The notes beneath the pieces are model-generated. The model was not told the origin of the DNA. It did not search any database and was given only the letters and a program-made list of their open reading frames with translations. The position numbers and the translations under genes were made by a program. 64,000 bases of DNA from Rhizobium sophoriradicis (GTDB taxonomy: Bacteria; Pseudomonadota; Alphaproteobacteria; Rhizobiales; Rhizobiaceae), in contig NZ_RQIH01000020.1 in the NCBI RefSeq assembly GCF_003939025.1, positions 1 to 64,000 of the forward strand. Reading direction: 5' to 3'. Shown here in pieces: positions 33,855 to 43,604 of the stretch (position 1 is its first letter; each line of letters opens with the position of its first letter).

Positions 33855-35882
33855 ATGGTCGAGTCAAGAATCGAGAGTCTCTTAAGGCACAATCGTTTTG
33901 TTGCGGTCACTTCGGCCGCGTCCGAGTTGAATGAAATCTCTCTCCGACGGCTCAGTGGCACCGAGCGACTGGGGGAACCTTTCCTCTACGAGGTGAAGCT
34001 CGCCAGCCGCGATCCAGTTCAGAACTTTGCTACGATCCCCGGTCAAAGCCTGACAATCGGCCTTAAGCTCAAGGACTCGCAAACGCGCTTCTTCAACGGT
34101 GTTGTTACGCGCTTCCAATATCTCGGCCTCGACGATACCGAGCACCTCAACTACGTGGCGCAGGTGCGGCCGTGGATTTCATTGCTCGAGCATCGCTCTA
34201 ACAGTCGGGTCTTTCAGAACAAGACGAGCATCGAGATCATCACCACGATTTTTCGAGAACATAGAGGCAATTTCAAGAATCAGACCGCCCGACGGTTCCC
34301 ACAGCGCCCATATTGCGTCCAGTACGATGAAACGGATCTGGCCTTCGTCAGCCGCCTCATGGAGCAGGACGGCATCTACTACTATTTTGAACATGCTGAG
34401 GACCAACATGACCTGGTGCTGGTCGACAACGCCGCGAGTCACATGGCCTGCACGCCTGAGATCGTAGAGACCCACCACAATCTCAGGCCTGCCCGAAGTC
34501 TTTACCAAGAAGATGTCATCCTGCATTGGGACGAGGTCGTATCGCTACAGCCGAACAAGGTCGTTCTCAGGGACTATGACCATGAGAAGCCGATGGCAGA
34601 ACTGACGTCTGTCGCGCGTGTTCCTCCCGTGAGGACAGGCGGCATTCCGCCATGCAAGCTCACGGGAAGCGCCATCACCCGACCGCGGGAGAGCGTGGCG
34701 GTCAGAACGGGCGAGACCTCGTCGGCAAGCAGCGGCTGCACGGCAATGCGGGAGGTCTTCGAGTATCCAGGCCAGTATACAAAAAAAAGCGATGGCGATT
34801 TCTACGCCACCATCCGTGCCGAGGAACTCGCCTGCAACGCTTATCGCGCGCGGATCGAAAGCACTGCGCGCCAGATAACGACCGGGTCATTATTCAAGGC
34901 CGCAAATCCCTTCTACTACGGCCAGATCGGTTCCCGGCCGAAACCCACCGATCGCTTTCTGGCAATCGGACAGGACTTCACTGTCATCGGTGAGGTGGGG
35001 GACGATCTCACTGCGGACACCGTGGGGGGGAAGGGCGAGCGGTTCCTCTATCACAGCAACGTGGAGATTATCCCCGCGACCACCCAGTACCGCCCGAGGC
35101 GCCGCACACCGGCGCGGTTGATTCACGGACCGCAGACGGCCGTCGTCGTGGGCCCCGAGGGCGAGTCGATCGCGACGGATAAGTACGGCCGTGTGAAGGT
35201 TCAGTTCTTCTGGGACCGAGAAGGCGGAAAGAACGAGAACAGCTCCTGCTGGATTCGGGTGGCCCAGAACTTCGCTGGTAAGGGTTTTGGCAACCTGGTC
35301 GTCCCACGGATCGGCCATGAGGTCGTGGTTGATTTCATCCACGGCAATCCCGACACGCCCCTGGTGACCGGCGTCGTATACAATGGCTCAAATCTGCCGC
35401 CTGAAACCCTGCCGACTGACAAAACGCGGTCGACCTTCCGGACGCATACCGATGGCGGCGCCGCTAATGCCTACAATGAACTGCGCTTTGAGGACAAGCA
35501 GGGCCGTGAGGAGGTCTATTTGAAGGCCCAGAAGAATCATACCGTCGAGGTCGGGAACATCTACAGCATCGACGTCAAGAGACACTTCCTCCTGACCTCG
35601 GGCGGCGCCGCGCCCGACTCCCCTGCCGCAGCGGCCTTAGGTAGCCGCGTCGAGGTAACACCCGACAAGATCCGCCTTGTAGTATCGGGCAGAACCGGCC
35701 CGCAGGCCATCGAAATCAGCGGCGATGGGATCGCCATTATCGGCACGATGATTGGCGTTATGGCAACGCCTCCGCGGCTCGGGTCTATCGTCTCCATGCC
35801 GCCGCCGACACCGGGTCCACCCACGCCGTCGATAATGAAGCTTATTGCGACACTCGGGCTGCCGCCTGTTACGCCAGAGTGA
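33855..35882 (+). CDS. vgrG: T6SS spike protein VgrG (TssI)
   Basis: VgrG trimers tip the Hcp tube and carry effectors. The 675-aa protein has the N-terminal gp27-like part (LSGTERLGEPFLYEVKL, FNGVVTRFQYLG), a FVSRLMEQDGIYYYFEH motif, the gp5-like OB-fold (ATDKYGRVKVQFFWDREG, CWIRVAQNFAGKGFG, VPRIGHEVVVDFIHGNPD) and the repetitive needle. The C-terminal extension is short and Pro-rich (PPPTPGPPTP) with no enzymatic domain, so effectors would have to bind non-covalently. No adaptor, PAAR or effector gene is recognisable right downstream. Intact. Confidence 0.94.
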   Translation: MVESRIESLLRHNRFVAVTSAASELNEISLRRLSGTERLGEPFLYEVKLASRDPVQNFATIPGQSLTIGLKLKDSQTRFFNGVVTRFQYLGLDDTEHLNYVAQVRPWISLLEHRSNSRVFQNKTSIEIITTIFREHRGNFKNQTARRFPQRPYCVQYDETDLAFVSRLMEQDGIYYYFEHAEDQHDLVLVDNAASHMACTPEIVETHHNLRPARSLYQEDVILHWDEVVSLQPNKVVLRDYDHEKPMAELTSVARVPPVRTGGIPPCKLTGSAITRPRESVAVRTGETSSASSGCTAMREVFEYPGQYTKKSDGDFYATIRAEELACNAYRARIESTARQITTGSLFKAANPFYYGQIGSRPKPTDRFLAIGQDFTVIGEVGDDLTADTVGGKGERFLYHSNVEIIPATTQYRPRRRTPARLIHGPQTAVVVGPEGESIATDKYGRVKVQFFWDREGGKNENSSCWIRVAQNFAGKGFGNLVVPRIGHEVVVDFIHGNPDTPLVTGVVYNGSNLPPETLPTDKTRSTFRTHTDGGAANAYNELRFEDKQGREEVYLKAQKNHTVEVGNIYSIDVKRHFLLTSGGAAPDSPAAAALGSRVEVTPDKIRLVVSGRTGPQAIEISGDGIAIIGTMIGVMATPPRLGSIVSMPPPTPGPPTPSIMKLIATLGLPPVTPE

Positions 35883-36189
35883 CACGATGTCAAGGTGAAC
35901 TGGTTCTCGGCCTCGGCTGTCCGGAAGTCGTTGCCTTTAAGTCGGCAGGGCCCTGCAGGCGTAGAGAAAAAGCGTAACGGCGTCGGCGTCGTAAGCTGAC
36001 CTACCAAATCAACGTGACACTGCGAGATTGCCCGAAAATGAGGAAAGGTTATCGCGCGTGAGCGTTTGTTCCGGGAACTTGCGCCTCAGTTAGATGGAGT
36101 TGCCACGCGAAATCGGCCGAAAGCATGCGTCTGGTTTAGGTCTCCACCAAGCGGGAACTAGTGTATAGCCCATCGATGGGGATGAAATA
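35883..36189. other. Spacer after vgrG
   Basis: About 300 bp without a supported gene. T6SS effector genes often sit here, so effector DNA may have been lost when the istB-bearing element entered or decayed. Confidence 0.35.
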
Positions 36190-36476
36190 CCTTTATCACT
36201 CGGCGTCACGAAATTGCGATCAGGGCGCGGGCGGCGCAAAAATCAGCGTTCTCGATCTTGGCGTTACAGCGCTGCTTTGCAGGGCGGGCTCTCGCCTCGA
36301 AGCGCTTCTGGCGGAGCGTGGCCGCCTCGAGCAGCAGTCGAAGCCTTTCACCATGCTCGAAGGTGTCTCGCTTCTATTTGCGTTTCGAGTTCCTGATAGG
36401 CGCTGGCCATGCCTGTCAGGCCGAGTTTGCGCAGCATGTCAATGGTGGGATTGTTCAACGTCGCGATAAAAATCAT
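36190..36476 (-). pseudogene. istB: IS21-family helper ATPase IstB, N-terminal fragment
   Basis: The minus-strand frame starting at ATG 36476 reads NNPTIDMLRKLGLTGMASAY then QELETQ, the IstB N-terminus. After a frameshift the expected continuation follows: a HGERLRLLLE segment, TLRQKRFEARARPAKQRC, and a degraded DY-APRGLD site. The AAA+ ATPase core with Walker motifs is missing. This is debris of an IS21-type element between vgrG and the LRR gene. Confidence 0.6.
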
Positions 36477-36606
36477 GCGCTGTCCAGCTCGAGGAAGGAC
36501 GCTGGCCATGCCCCCGAAGCATAACGGGATACGAATTTGGTATTGGAAGGAAAGGTCGCGACGGAAGTAACATCAGCAGTGACGCAATGACCTAAGGAAC
36601 GACGCA

Positions 36607-37578
36607 ATGTACGGCAGAAGGCAGGGGCGTGTTGGCAATAGTTCCGAACAAGGCGGTGAAGACACCTTTAACTGGGTTGAAGGCTTGACTGGCTCCTCGT
36701 CCAGCGAAGCGGCACTGAAAGAAATTTTACTGGCCTGGGCGGAAGACGGGCAGCAGGAGCAGGACGAGGACCGGCACGAGGCAATGGCACGGATCGAGGC
36801 CTGGACGGAAACCCGCAATTTTCGTGCCCCCCTGAACTTAACATCGCTGTCCCTAACGGCACTGCCCCCCACCTTACCGGCCGGCCTCCAGCGGCTCAAC
36901 GCCAATGACAACCGGTTGGGCAGGCTGCCCAACAACCTCCCGCCCGGTCTGCGAAAGCTCTCTGCCTGCGACAACCAGCTGACCACGCTGCCTGAGGTTC
37001 TTCCGGACATGCTCGAGACGCTCTACGTCGACGGCAACCGGCTGACCAGATTGCCGAACGAGCTTCCTTCCGGACTAAAGTATCTCTACGTCAACCACAA
37101 CCGGCTGACCAGTTTGCCCGATAACCTGCCGCCTGAGCTCAGGGAGCTTCATGTCACCCGCAACGAAATCGCGCACCTGCCGGAGAATCTCCCCCTCGAA
37201 TTGACGGATCTCCGCGCCGAACTCAATAATATAATTCGCCTGCCCGAGCGCCTTCCTGCAAAGCTCACGCGGCTCGAAGTCCCTCACAATGAACTGACTA
37301 GCCTACCCGAGGACCTCCCGGCCACCCTAAAGTGGCTCAGCACCGACAGTAATGAACTGACCCACCTGCCCCCTAACCTGCCGAGGGGGCTGGAGGAGCT
37401 TAGCGTTCGTGGAAACAACCTGAGAGGACTTGGCGACGGGCGAACTGCACTGCCGTACATTCTGTCGCAGCTTCCGCCTCATTGCAAAGTGTACCTGAAT
37501 AACAATCCGCTGCCAGATCGACTGCGGGCGCACCTGAGCGCGCAAAGCGGGACGAGCCTTCCGCAGATCTTTTTGTGA
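36607..37578 (+). CDS. NopM/YopM-like leucine-rich-repeat effector lacking the ligase domain
   Basis: A 323-aa protein with an N-terminal IpaH/NopM-type helical segment (ALKEILLAWAEDG, RHEAMARIEAWTE) and a beta strand NLTSLSLTALPPTLP. Nine consecutive 21-residue LRRs of the bacterial LP--LP--L--L----N-L type run from about residue 86 to 274. The capping segment CKVYLNNNPLPDRLRAHLSA ends the protein at SLPQIFL. In NopM/IpaH effectors a C-terminal NEL E3 ubiquitin ligase domain with an active-site Cys follows at exactly this point; here the frame stops. The product could act like the ligase-less YopM, as a binding scaffold, or be a truncated NopM. No clear tts box was found upstream. Start: ATG 36607, with AAGGAACG about 7 bp before it. 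Confidence 0.78.
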   Translation: MYGRRQGRVGNSSEQGGEDTFNWVEGLTGSSSSEAALKEILLAWAEDGQQEQDEDRHEAMARIEAWTETRNFRAPLNLTSLSLTALPPTLPAGLQRLNANDNRLGRLPNNLPPGLRKLSACDNQLTTLPEVLPDMLETLYVDGNRLTRLPNELPSGLKYLYVNHNRLTSLPDNLPPELRELHVTRNEIAHLPENLPLELTDLRAELNNIIRLPERLPAKLTRLEVPHNELTSLPEDLPATLKWLSTDSNELTHLPPNLPRGLEELSVRGNNLRGLGDGRTALPYILSQLPPHCKVYLNNNPLPDRLRAHLSAQSGTSLPQIFL

Positions 37579-38103
37579 TGCTGCCTGACAAACGGGCCAA
37601 ACTAGATCCCTGCGTTTTGAGTAAAAGGCCTTTTGCCGAAGCCATGGCGGTGGGGTGCAGGCCAGGTATGACGCGTGCGGATCAAAAACAATGAGTTTGC
37701 AGGTTTATGCCGCTCGCCGGAATGTGTTGAGTTGTGGAAGCAACAGACGTCTCACTGAAGACTATGGCCGGAAAGCCCAGGCTCGGCACTTGTGTCCTTC
37801 GGGCGACCTTGCATGCGAGCCAGTTCGTACAAAGGATTACCCGCTATCGCGTACCAGGAGGTGCGACGCTTACGGCCTAGAGGCATTGCCGCCGGTTGGA
37901 ACGTTCGGAAGCTGGACCCAGATTTCAACAGGCCTCAAGCGCATCCACCATTTCCACATGGTCCACCCCCAGCATCGCGTATTCGTTGATCTAACTACCC
38001 GAGACTCCAGCCTACGGGCCTATTTGCATTCGTCGGCGATCGACGACTCTGTCGCCTATTAGTTGAAATAGGGTTTCGTGGCGAGCCAGCAGAGGAACAG
38101 CCC
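37579..38103. other. Region downstream of the LRR gene
   Basis: About 520 bp in which I looked for a remnant of the missing NEL ligase domain and found none. Short frames exist but none looks like a known family. The ribosome-binding site of the next gene (AGAGGAA) is at 38090-38096. Confidence 0.4.
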
Positions 38104-38409
38104 ATGGATGAGAAAAACAGCCCCATTGTTTGCATCTCGGGTGTAGACGAACGAAAGCTCGGCGCCGCTCTAATCGCGGTCCAATCGGCATTTAGTGTCG
38201 CGATTGCGGAACTATCGAAGCTTCACAAAGGGAACAGTCCTCAGTGGTTCGAAGACCTGGAGGAGGTGGTAATCGCTAACGCAAAAGGCACAGTCACCGA
38301 GGGCATCTCGCTGGATGTCGAGGTGGAAAGCCTCAAATTCGGCATCGACGTCCTTCGGGCGATCTTAGATGTCAGCCGCGTTGAGCTAGGCTTTGCAGCA
38401 AAGGAATAA
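38104..38409 (+). CDS. Small acidic protein of unknown function
   Basis: A 101-aa intact frame with a good ribosome-binding site (AGAGGAA, 7 bp before ATG). The protein is acidic and mostly helical, with segments VDERKLGAALIAVQSAFSVA and GISLDVEVESLKFGIDVL. No signal peptide or membrane helix. I do not recognise the family. Its codon use and ribosome-binding site suggest a real gene. Neighbours give no functional hint. Confidence 0.55.
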   Translation: MDEKNSPIVCISGVDERKLGAALIAVQSAFSVAIAELSKLHKGNSPQWFEDLEEVVIANAKGTVTEGISLDVEVESLKFGIDVLRAILDVSRVELGFAAKE

Positions 38410-39039
38410 CCTTTCGCCCAAACGAGGTCTCGATGCTATTTGGCGCCGGAGATGTTCGATGCACACTCGAACCTTCGCATGAGTACCGCGCTCGTCGCCA
38501 AAGTCGCCCGCATCGTCACCAAATGGTACGGTCGTTGGACAAACCAGGAGGTCTTGCCGCAGATGATCGACGATACGACCTATGCATGGCGCACCGGCGT
38601 TTTTGAGGCAACGCGCGTTTTCCATGCGGAAGACCCGGGCGGACCAACCTTCATCGGGGGCAATTTGCGCAAGCCGGACTCCCATGGAAGACAATAACTT
38701 GTCGGACGCTGGGCGCACGAGACTGAGGGACTCAGCGTTGAAGATGCTGCCGACAAGCTCGGCATTAGCGATGCACCCTGTATAGCGGGCAGCGACCGCC
38801 TTGCCATGCTTGAAGATGCCCTGAGCCGACACGCCCACAGTTGATAAAGATGTTGACTCAGTACCGCCGGCCGCTCCTCACCTTCTACCTTGCTGAGCCG
38901 CCAGCCATTGCGGCTCGTGGCAAGGATTTTTCGGACTCTTCCCGAGAATATGCACAACGCGACGCAGCGCTTGTCGACCCGCTGTTTCGTGAAGTTCGCG
39001 CTCGCCAGGAAATGGTGCGTGCTGAGCCCTTTGTAAGAG
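38410..39039. other. Region with uncertain remnants
   Basis: About 630 bp with no confidently coding frame. A plus-strand stretch near 38470-38640 (KVARIVTKWYGRWTN and following) has protein-like composition but no start, and no known family was recognised. It may be a decayed gene. Confidence 0.3.
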
Positions 39040-39345
39040 TCACCCTTGCGCCGGCAGTCCGAGACCTCCCCGTTCATCTGGTTCGTCGTTTGGAATCGCA
39101 ATCGATCGATGATCGACCTCCGCCCCCTCGTCGCAGGGATACACATCAAGTGGATTTGACCTGGACAGCGACCGCTCGCGCTGGAGCGCCGAATACCGGC
39201 GGCGCATTTCACCGGACGCAATCGACCCTGCCGTCCAAAGAGCGACCGGTTCCATGAAACCCGGGTCTTCATCGATCCGGATTCTTCGCGCCTTCCAACG
39301 CGCGATGACCCGCTCGGCTATGTCCCTGTGTGAATCCATTACCAC
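39040..39345 (-). CDS. Small conserved hypothetical protein, possibly C-terminally altered
   Basis: The first 60 residues (SHRDIAERVIARWKARRIRI, DEDPGFMEPVALWTAGSI, EMRRRYSALQRER) look like a family of small rhizobial hypothetical proteins as I recall it, with the pattern ERVI-RW---G-RID-DPEF---V--WI-G-IS---MR-RY. The remaining 40 residues do not fit that pattern and may come from a frameshift near the original stop. Function unknown. It would be about 65-75 aa in its original form. Confidence 0.45.
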   Translation of the reverse strand: MVMDSHRDIAERVIARWKARRIRIDEDPGFMEPVALWTAGSIASGEMRRRYSALQRERSLSRSNPLDVYPCDEGAEVDHRSIAIPNDEPDERGGLGLPAQG

Positions 39346-39595
39346 TTCCCTGCCGCCTGCCGCCTACGTGGTTAGATACCAAGCTGGTGGGTTCTTCGCC
39401 AGTTCAAACCGTCCAATATGTCACGCCGGCCGCCCGCGATCCGTTTTCAGGAGCTTGTTAGCTGGAGCTACCGAGATCGCAGGACACACTTTCCAGCTCT
39501 CTCCCGACCTGATGGTCCCCGTCACCATCTTTTCCGTCCATGAATAAGGTAGGCCGCCCCCGATCAGTCCAGGCGATTTAAGTGCGAGTCCGCTT

Positions 39596-40051
39596 TTACG
39601 TCGCCTTGAGGTCCGTCAGCACCTTGTCAAAAGCATCCTTGACCGGCTTTGAGATTTCCTCCACCGCCCTGCTTGAGAGCACCCGGACTTCCTTGGCGTG
39701 CTGCAAACTTGTCTCAACCCGCTTGCGAAAAAAGGTCGACTGCTGTTCGAGGATCTGCGACGGCGAATTCGCGCCCAGCAAAGCTTGCAAATGTGAGAAG
39801 CCGGCCTCGGCGTCGGCTTGCAGTGCAGCGATCGTCTTCCACCACAATTCGTTGCCGAATAGACTTGTCGTTTCGAGGATCGGAGGCAGCATTTTCTGTG
39901 TCGCTTCAGCGCCGGACGCAAATTTCAAAAAAGCCTCTGTCACCTTCTTGTTCCCCTTTTCAACAGATGCGCCGAACTGATCTGGCACCTTGAGCGGCGA
40001 TGACCCCGGGCTTTCGATCGTTTCAAAGGATCTTTCGGAAATCTTGGTCAT
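39596..40051 (-). CDS. Phasin-family protein
   Basis: A 151-aa helical protein of the Phasin_2 type. Phasins coat polyhydroxyalkanoate storage granules, which rhizobia accumulate. Visible features are KVPDQFGASVEKGNKKVTEA near residue 22, FGNELWWKTIAALQADAEAG in the middle and LQALLGANSPSQILEQQSTF followed by RKRVETSLQHAKEV. The C-terminal helix ends KPVKDAFDKVLTDLK. Length is standard and the frame is intact. The ribosome-binding site is AGAAGGAAAATGC-like just upstream. It stands alone, with no PHA biosynthesis genes nearby, as often seen for accessory phasins on rhizobial plasmids. Confidence 0.8.
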   Translation of the reverse strand: MTKISERSFETIESPGSSPLKVPDQFGASVEKGNKKVTEAFLKFASGAEATQKMLPPILETTSLFGNELWWKTIAALQADAEAGFSHLQALLGANSPSQILEQQSTFFRKRVETSLQHAKEVRVLSSRAVEEISKPVKDAFDKVLTDLKAT

Positions 40052-40186
40052 TGCATTTTCCTTCTCTTTGAGTTGGTTGCAAGCTGTGACATCGGGATTG
40101 ACCCTTCCGCCGGCGGACTATGCATGGCCGCTTGGTAGAACGCGGATCCGATGACGAACGGTCAGGTGGCCTCCGTTCCGTTCGTT

Positions 40187-41390
40187 TCATGAACCGGCAT
40201 AATGCAGACTGCTTTCTGCCGCTTGTAACCAGGGATCAGCAAACACCATGCCAACTGCTCCGACGCGCCAAGAAGATGATTTTCTTTTATCAATGGGCGG
40301 GTTGAGGGCAGGTTGATGTGTATTTGACGGAGAGACCGGCGAACAAAACGTTCCAATCACGACAAACCTGACAAAAGTGGCGGATGCCCGACATTTGCGA
40401 GAAATGTAAAGCTGGATGATCCACGGCGCTCCGGTGCATAACTGGCGAGCGGGAAGGACACCGCTGCTGACCATCCGGTAGGCGGTAGCTCGACTCACCT
40501 TTAGAATGTCGGCGGCCTCGTCGAGGGTTCTCTCACCGCGTTCGGCCCGTTCACCTTCTCGATAGACGGAGATGCCGTGGATGTTGCGAAGACTGCAGAC
40601 GTGGCTTCGCGTCCAGCTGGCGCCATGCCCTGTCCGCTTGCCGGATCGATTCAAGATCGCTGCGATCGACAAATCGGGCAACTGCCTCGCCAAGTTGCGA
40701 ACGAGATCGACAACATCAGCCTTAACTGCCCAGCGGGTCTGGCCGATCTTGTTTTTCTTCACCGTCATCCGGGTGTGATCGCCACCCTGCCAATGAATGA
40801 CGAGCGCCAATGTGTCGTCAACGGTATCGACAATGATTTCTTTGATCAGCAGCCGAATGATCTTTTCGCGTTAGACGCGTCGGGACCTGTCCCATGCCTT
40901 ACTATAGATCGCTACCGAGCATCATCAATCTTGTACGGTCGTCGGCCGATAAAGCAGGCGTGTTACGGTCGGTCGAGAGCATCTCGAACTGGACCTCGAG
41001 ATCACGCAATAGGATCAGCTTCTCATTCCAGCGCCGCTCCAGTTCGCCGGCGACCAACCGATTGCCCGGATCGACAGCATCATACTGGCGGCGCGCCCTG
41101 GCAGCCTCGTATTGTGCTTGCTTGATTAAGTTCTCGAGTTGCTGTTGATTGTCGCTATGACGCTGCGTGTGCGCCTCCATTGCCCGCAAGGCCGCCTCGA
41201 TTCCCAGAGGTTGCAATCGCTCGAGCACCTCCTGCGCCACGGCCCGATCGACCCGCATGCCGCCGAACCCGATACAGTTGCCGACCGCCGTGGCGCCGAA
41301 CGTGCCGCGACAAACATATCGCTGCGTATTGCCGCCTTTCCCGGAGTATTGAATGTGCAATCGGCGACCGCAGCGACCGCAACGGAATAG
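40187..41390 (-). pseudogene. Large serine recombinase, N-terminally truncated and frameshifted
   Basis: The remnant begins directly with the zinc-ribbon motif LFRCGRCGRRLHIQY, followed by YVCRGTF and a coiled-coil region (QQQLENLIKQAQYEAARARR). TAG TAA stops at about 40900 break the frame. The C-terminal part continues in another frame with REKIIRLLIKEIIVDT, LALVIHWQGGDHT and an excisionase-like helix-turn-helix (TLDEAADILKVSRATAYRM). The N-terminal resolvase catalytic domain with its serine is missing. Such enzymes integrate or excise mobile elements; this copy cannot. A DUF5372 gene lies just upstream on the same strand. Confidence 0.75.
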
Positions 41391-41416
41391 TCAGGCAACA
41401 AAGCTTGGCGCGCAGT

Positions 41417-41707
41417 TCAACGAGTTTTGGTTGCCGAAAGGCGCGGCGCAGCTACGATCTCGATCGAACTTGCCGCAGGATCAAACATCCATGCCGGAAT
41501 TTGAAATGAACCACCGTGTGCCAGAATGAGCAGATAGTGAACGCCTTCGTGCTCATGGCTGCCGGTTACCAAGACGGTTTGGTCAACCAGTGGATGGAAG
41601 GGATAGGTGACCCTTGCTTCAAACGTCGGAAATCCGGCATTATGAACCCGGCTCGGAAGGCGGCGGCAGGACTTGGGCGACGATCGCGACGCTGCTTCAA
41701 ACTGCAT
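41417..41707 (-). CDS. DUF5372-like small protein
   Basis: A 96-aa frame with the core VTYPFHPLVDQTVLVTGS, GVHYLLILAHGGSFQIPAWM and FDPAASSIEIV, matching my memory of the DUF5372 family that is often found next to recombinase genes in rhizobial mobile elements. The first 25 residues are not conserved-looking and the true start may be further in. Its stop lies just before the truncated recombinase, so the two were probably one transcription unit. Function unknown. Confidence 0.5.
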   Translation of the reverse strand: MQFEAASRSSPKSCRRLPSRVHNAGFPTFEARVTYPFHPLVDQTVLVTGSHEHEGVHYLLILAHGGSFQIPAWMFDPAASSIEIVAAPRLSATKTR

Positions 41708-42592
41708 TTTGCCGCGCGCGGCAAAAGCACGTTTATGCTGACCAGCAAACTATGCCGATTAACCGACTTTGCCAACGTTTCCGGCACCATAGCGGCCGCC
41801 TAGTCGGCATAGCTTAGGGTCTCTCCGTCGCGAAGGAGAGGACACATGAACGCAACTCAGGATCGCATCGCCCTATGCAGGAAGCTAGTCTACAGTCCAC
41901 ATCGGGACGACGATGCACGTGGCACTCGCTAAGCCTGTTTCGGGATCTGATCGACTGGCATGTCGGCAATGGAATACTCCGCAGGATTTAAGCGAGGTTC
42001 ACGTCGACCGCTTCCCTGAGCATCGTTTCAAACACTGGAGACCCGACTCGGGCGATTGATCGGCGCTCCGCCGCTCGCCTTTGGCGTTACGGGAGAATGG
42101 CTTAATACCGACCGCGCTTCCTATTCAGCGCAGTGAGCACGAGAAGATCGACGATGCTGGCCGGTCCCAAAAACGGGATGGCAGCTTCTAGAAGTCGATT
42201 GAACGAACCGGTCGGGACCGGCGTCCGCACGCGGTGCCCCACGGTCTGTCGGCCTCTGAATTCTGTTCTGCAGGTAAAGTCAGCCGACGCCGTCGCGTAT
42301 CGCGACTTTGGAGCTCGTTGGGTTCGCTCGCCAGCCCCTTCCTCATGCGATGCGGCTCCGCCCCTTTGCAAGAAACGCTCCGGCGTCCCAATACTTTTGG
42401 CTTTGCTCGACGGCGCTGTATCCCGCAGCTTCGATAGCCTTGCTCCGAAACGCTTCCTGCGGGGTCGTCAACTCCTGCAGTCAGGCGCCTTCCGCCGCAG
42501 CGTTATGATCCGTCGGAGCCAGACTTTCAGCGGCTGTTTCCGCCGCTGACTTTATGGCTGCGGACCCTCACGGTTGAACTCTCCAACCCGGA
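41708..42592. other. Long region without recognisable genes
   Basis: Nearly 900 bp hold only unsupported frames. A short minus-strand segment near 42105-42200 (RLLEAAIPFLGPASIVDLL) looks protein-like but is too short to name. No RNA genes or repeats were recognised. Confidence 0.35.
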
Positions 42593-42769
42593 TTAGTGCC
42601 GGTCGAGTTCGGCTTCGACCTTCTTGCGACTGTTGCCTACGTTCTTCACGGTCTTCTTCACCGCTTCCTTGGAAATGCCTTCCTTCCGGGCTTCGTACTT
42701 CACCTCGTGATCCTGACCACCTGCGACGCGAGCACGATCCTGGCTGCGGGCTTTGGATGTCGTTGCCAT
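42593..42769 (-). CDS. DUF3606 small protein
   Basis: A 58-aa frame below the usual ORF size cut-off. It starts MATTSKARSQDRARVAGGQD and continues with HEVKYEARKEGISKEAVKK and TVKNVGNSRKKVEAELD, which fits the DUF3606 pattern (QDR-RIN--EDYEV-YW---FGVS-EEL--AVK-VG-----VE--L). A strong ribosome-binding site (GGAGGA) lies 7 bp before ATG 42769. Basic, no signal peptide. Members are common in rhizobia and of unknown function. Confidence 0.65.
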   Translation of the reverse strand: MATTSKARSQDRARVAGGQDHEVKYEARKEGISKEAVKKTVKNVGNSRKKVEAELDRH

Positions 42770-43240
42770 GGTGAGATCCTCCTAATGTCGGTCCTTACGA
42801 ACGGGCGCCGATTCAATAAGTTCCGGCCTCCGTTATGGTGAGGCGCGCTTCGGCGATGTCGCGGACGCGCTGCACATGGCCTCGGGCGAGATGGTTCACT
42901 TCGACGATGAGATCGCGCAAGGCATATCTGCGACCGCAGTTAATCAGTAGCGGACAATTCTTCCCAGGCAGTTGGTACGGCTCGTCGTGTGCCTATGAGC
43001 AAACCCATGGATTGATTGTCATAGAAAGCAGGACTAGAACAACAGCGCTAATGCAGGAGCGCTCGGCATCCGAACGCAGAACAAGATCGCGGCGGAAGCC
43101 ACGCAAGAGCGTCTGCGAAGAGAAACCAAGCGGCTCGGCAGGTTGCGGCTAACCTCTGACCGAGTCGGCACCACGAAGGAGCCAACCCATCGGGGACAGA
43201 TCCCCCTCAGCCGCTACATCAACGTGATTTGGAGTTTGGA
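42770..43240. other. Spacer with a possible gene tail
   Basis: No supported complete gene. On the minus strand about 36 codons ending in TGA near 42820 (LRDLIVEVNHLARGHVQR and following) look like the C-terminal end of a helical protein, but the upstream part is lost. Confidence 0.3.
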
Positions 43241-43435
43241 ATGGATCAATTTGCTACCGCCGACAACACCTCCGCAGCCGCTCGTCGCCGCGAAGCCAGG
43301 ATTGCGAAGGGCTACAGCCTTGAGGACCTGGCCATCGCCACCGGACTTACGGTCGAGGAAATCGCAGCGGCCGAGGAACCCCTTCAGATCGTGCCTCAGC
43401 ACCACCTCGAGCGCATTGAGCATGTGATCTCATAG
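43241..43435 (+). CDS. Small helix-turn-helix protein
   Basis: A 64-aa protein from ATG 43241 with GGAG 6 bp upstream. Residues 18-45 form a probable helix-turn-helix (AKGYSLEDLAIATGLTVEEI), as in small Xre-like regulators. It has no other domain, so it may be a minimal repressor or a transcriptional co-factor. It stands alone between unrecognised sequence and an IS630 remnant. Confidence 0.55.
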   Translation: MDQFATADNTSAAARRREARIAKGYSLEDLAIATGLTVEEIAAAEEPLQIVPQHHLERIEHVIS

Positions 43436-43502
43436 CTTCCGTCACCACCGGCACGCGGTCCCGGTTTAGGGGCCGCAGTCAACCACGGAGGGCGCGGAAC
43501 GA

Positions 43503-43604
43503 AAGATCGATGCTCTATGGGACGTCCTAGGCGCATTGATGCTCCGCTTCACGCCGACAGAATGCGCAAACTACTTCAGGGCTGCTGGATATGACCCGGA
43601 TTGA
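43503..43604 (+). pseudogene. IS630-family transposase, C-terminal fragment
   Basis: Frame KIDALWDVLGALMLRFTPTE followed by CANYFRAAGYDPD and a TGA is the typical tail of IS630-type transposases (final ECANYF--AGYD motif). The catalytic DDE part is missing, so this is debris. Confidence 0.7.

Noticed and set aside
36480..36560. Possible tts box upstream of the LRR gene
   Set aside because: Partial matches (GTCCAGCTCGAGGAAGG, CGGAAGTAAC) need insertions or have wrong spacing, and the first lies beside the istB fragment.
37579..38103. Displaced NEL ubiquitin-ligase domain after the LRR gene
   Set aside because: No Cys-containing NEL motif or helical pattern could be found in any frame.
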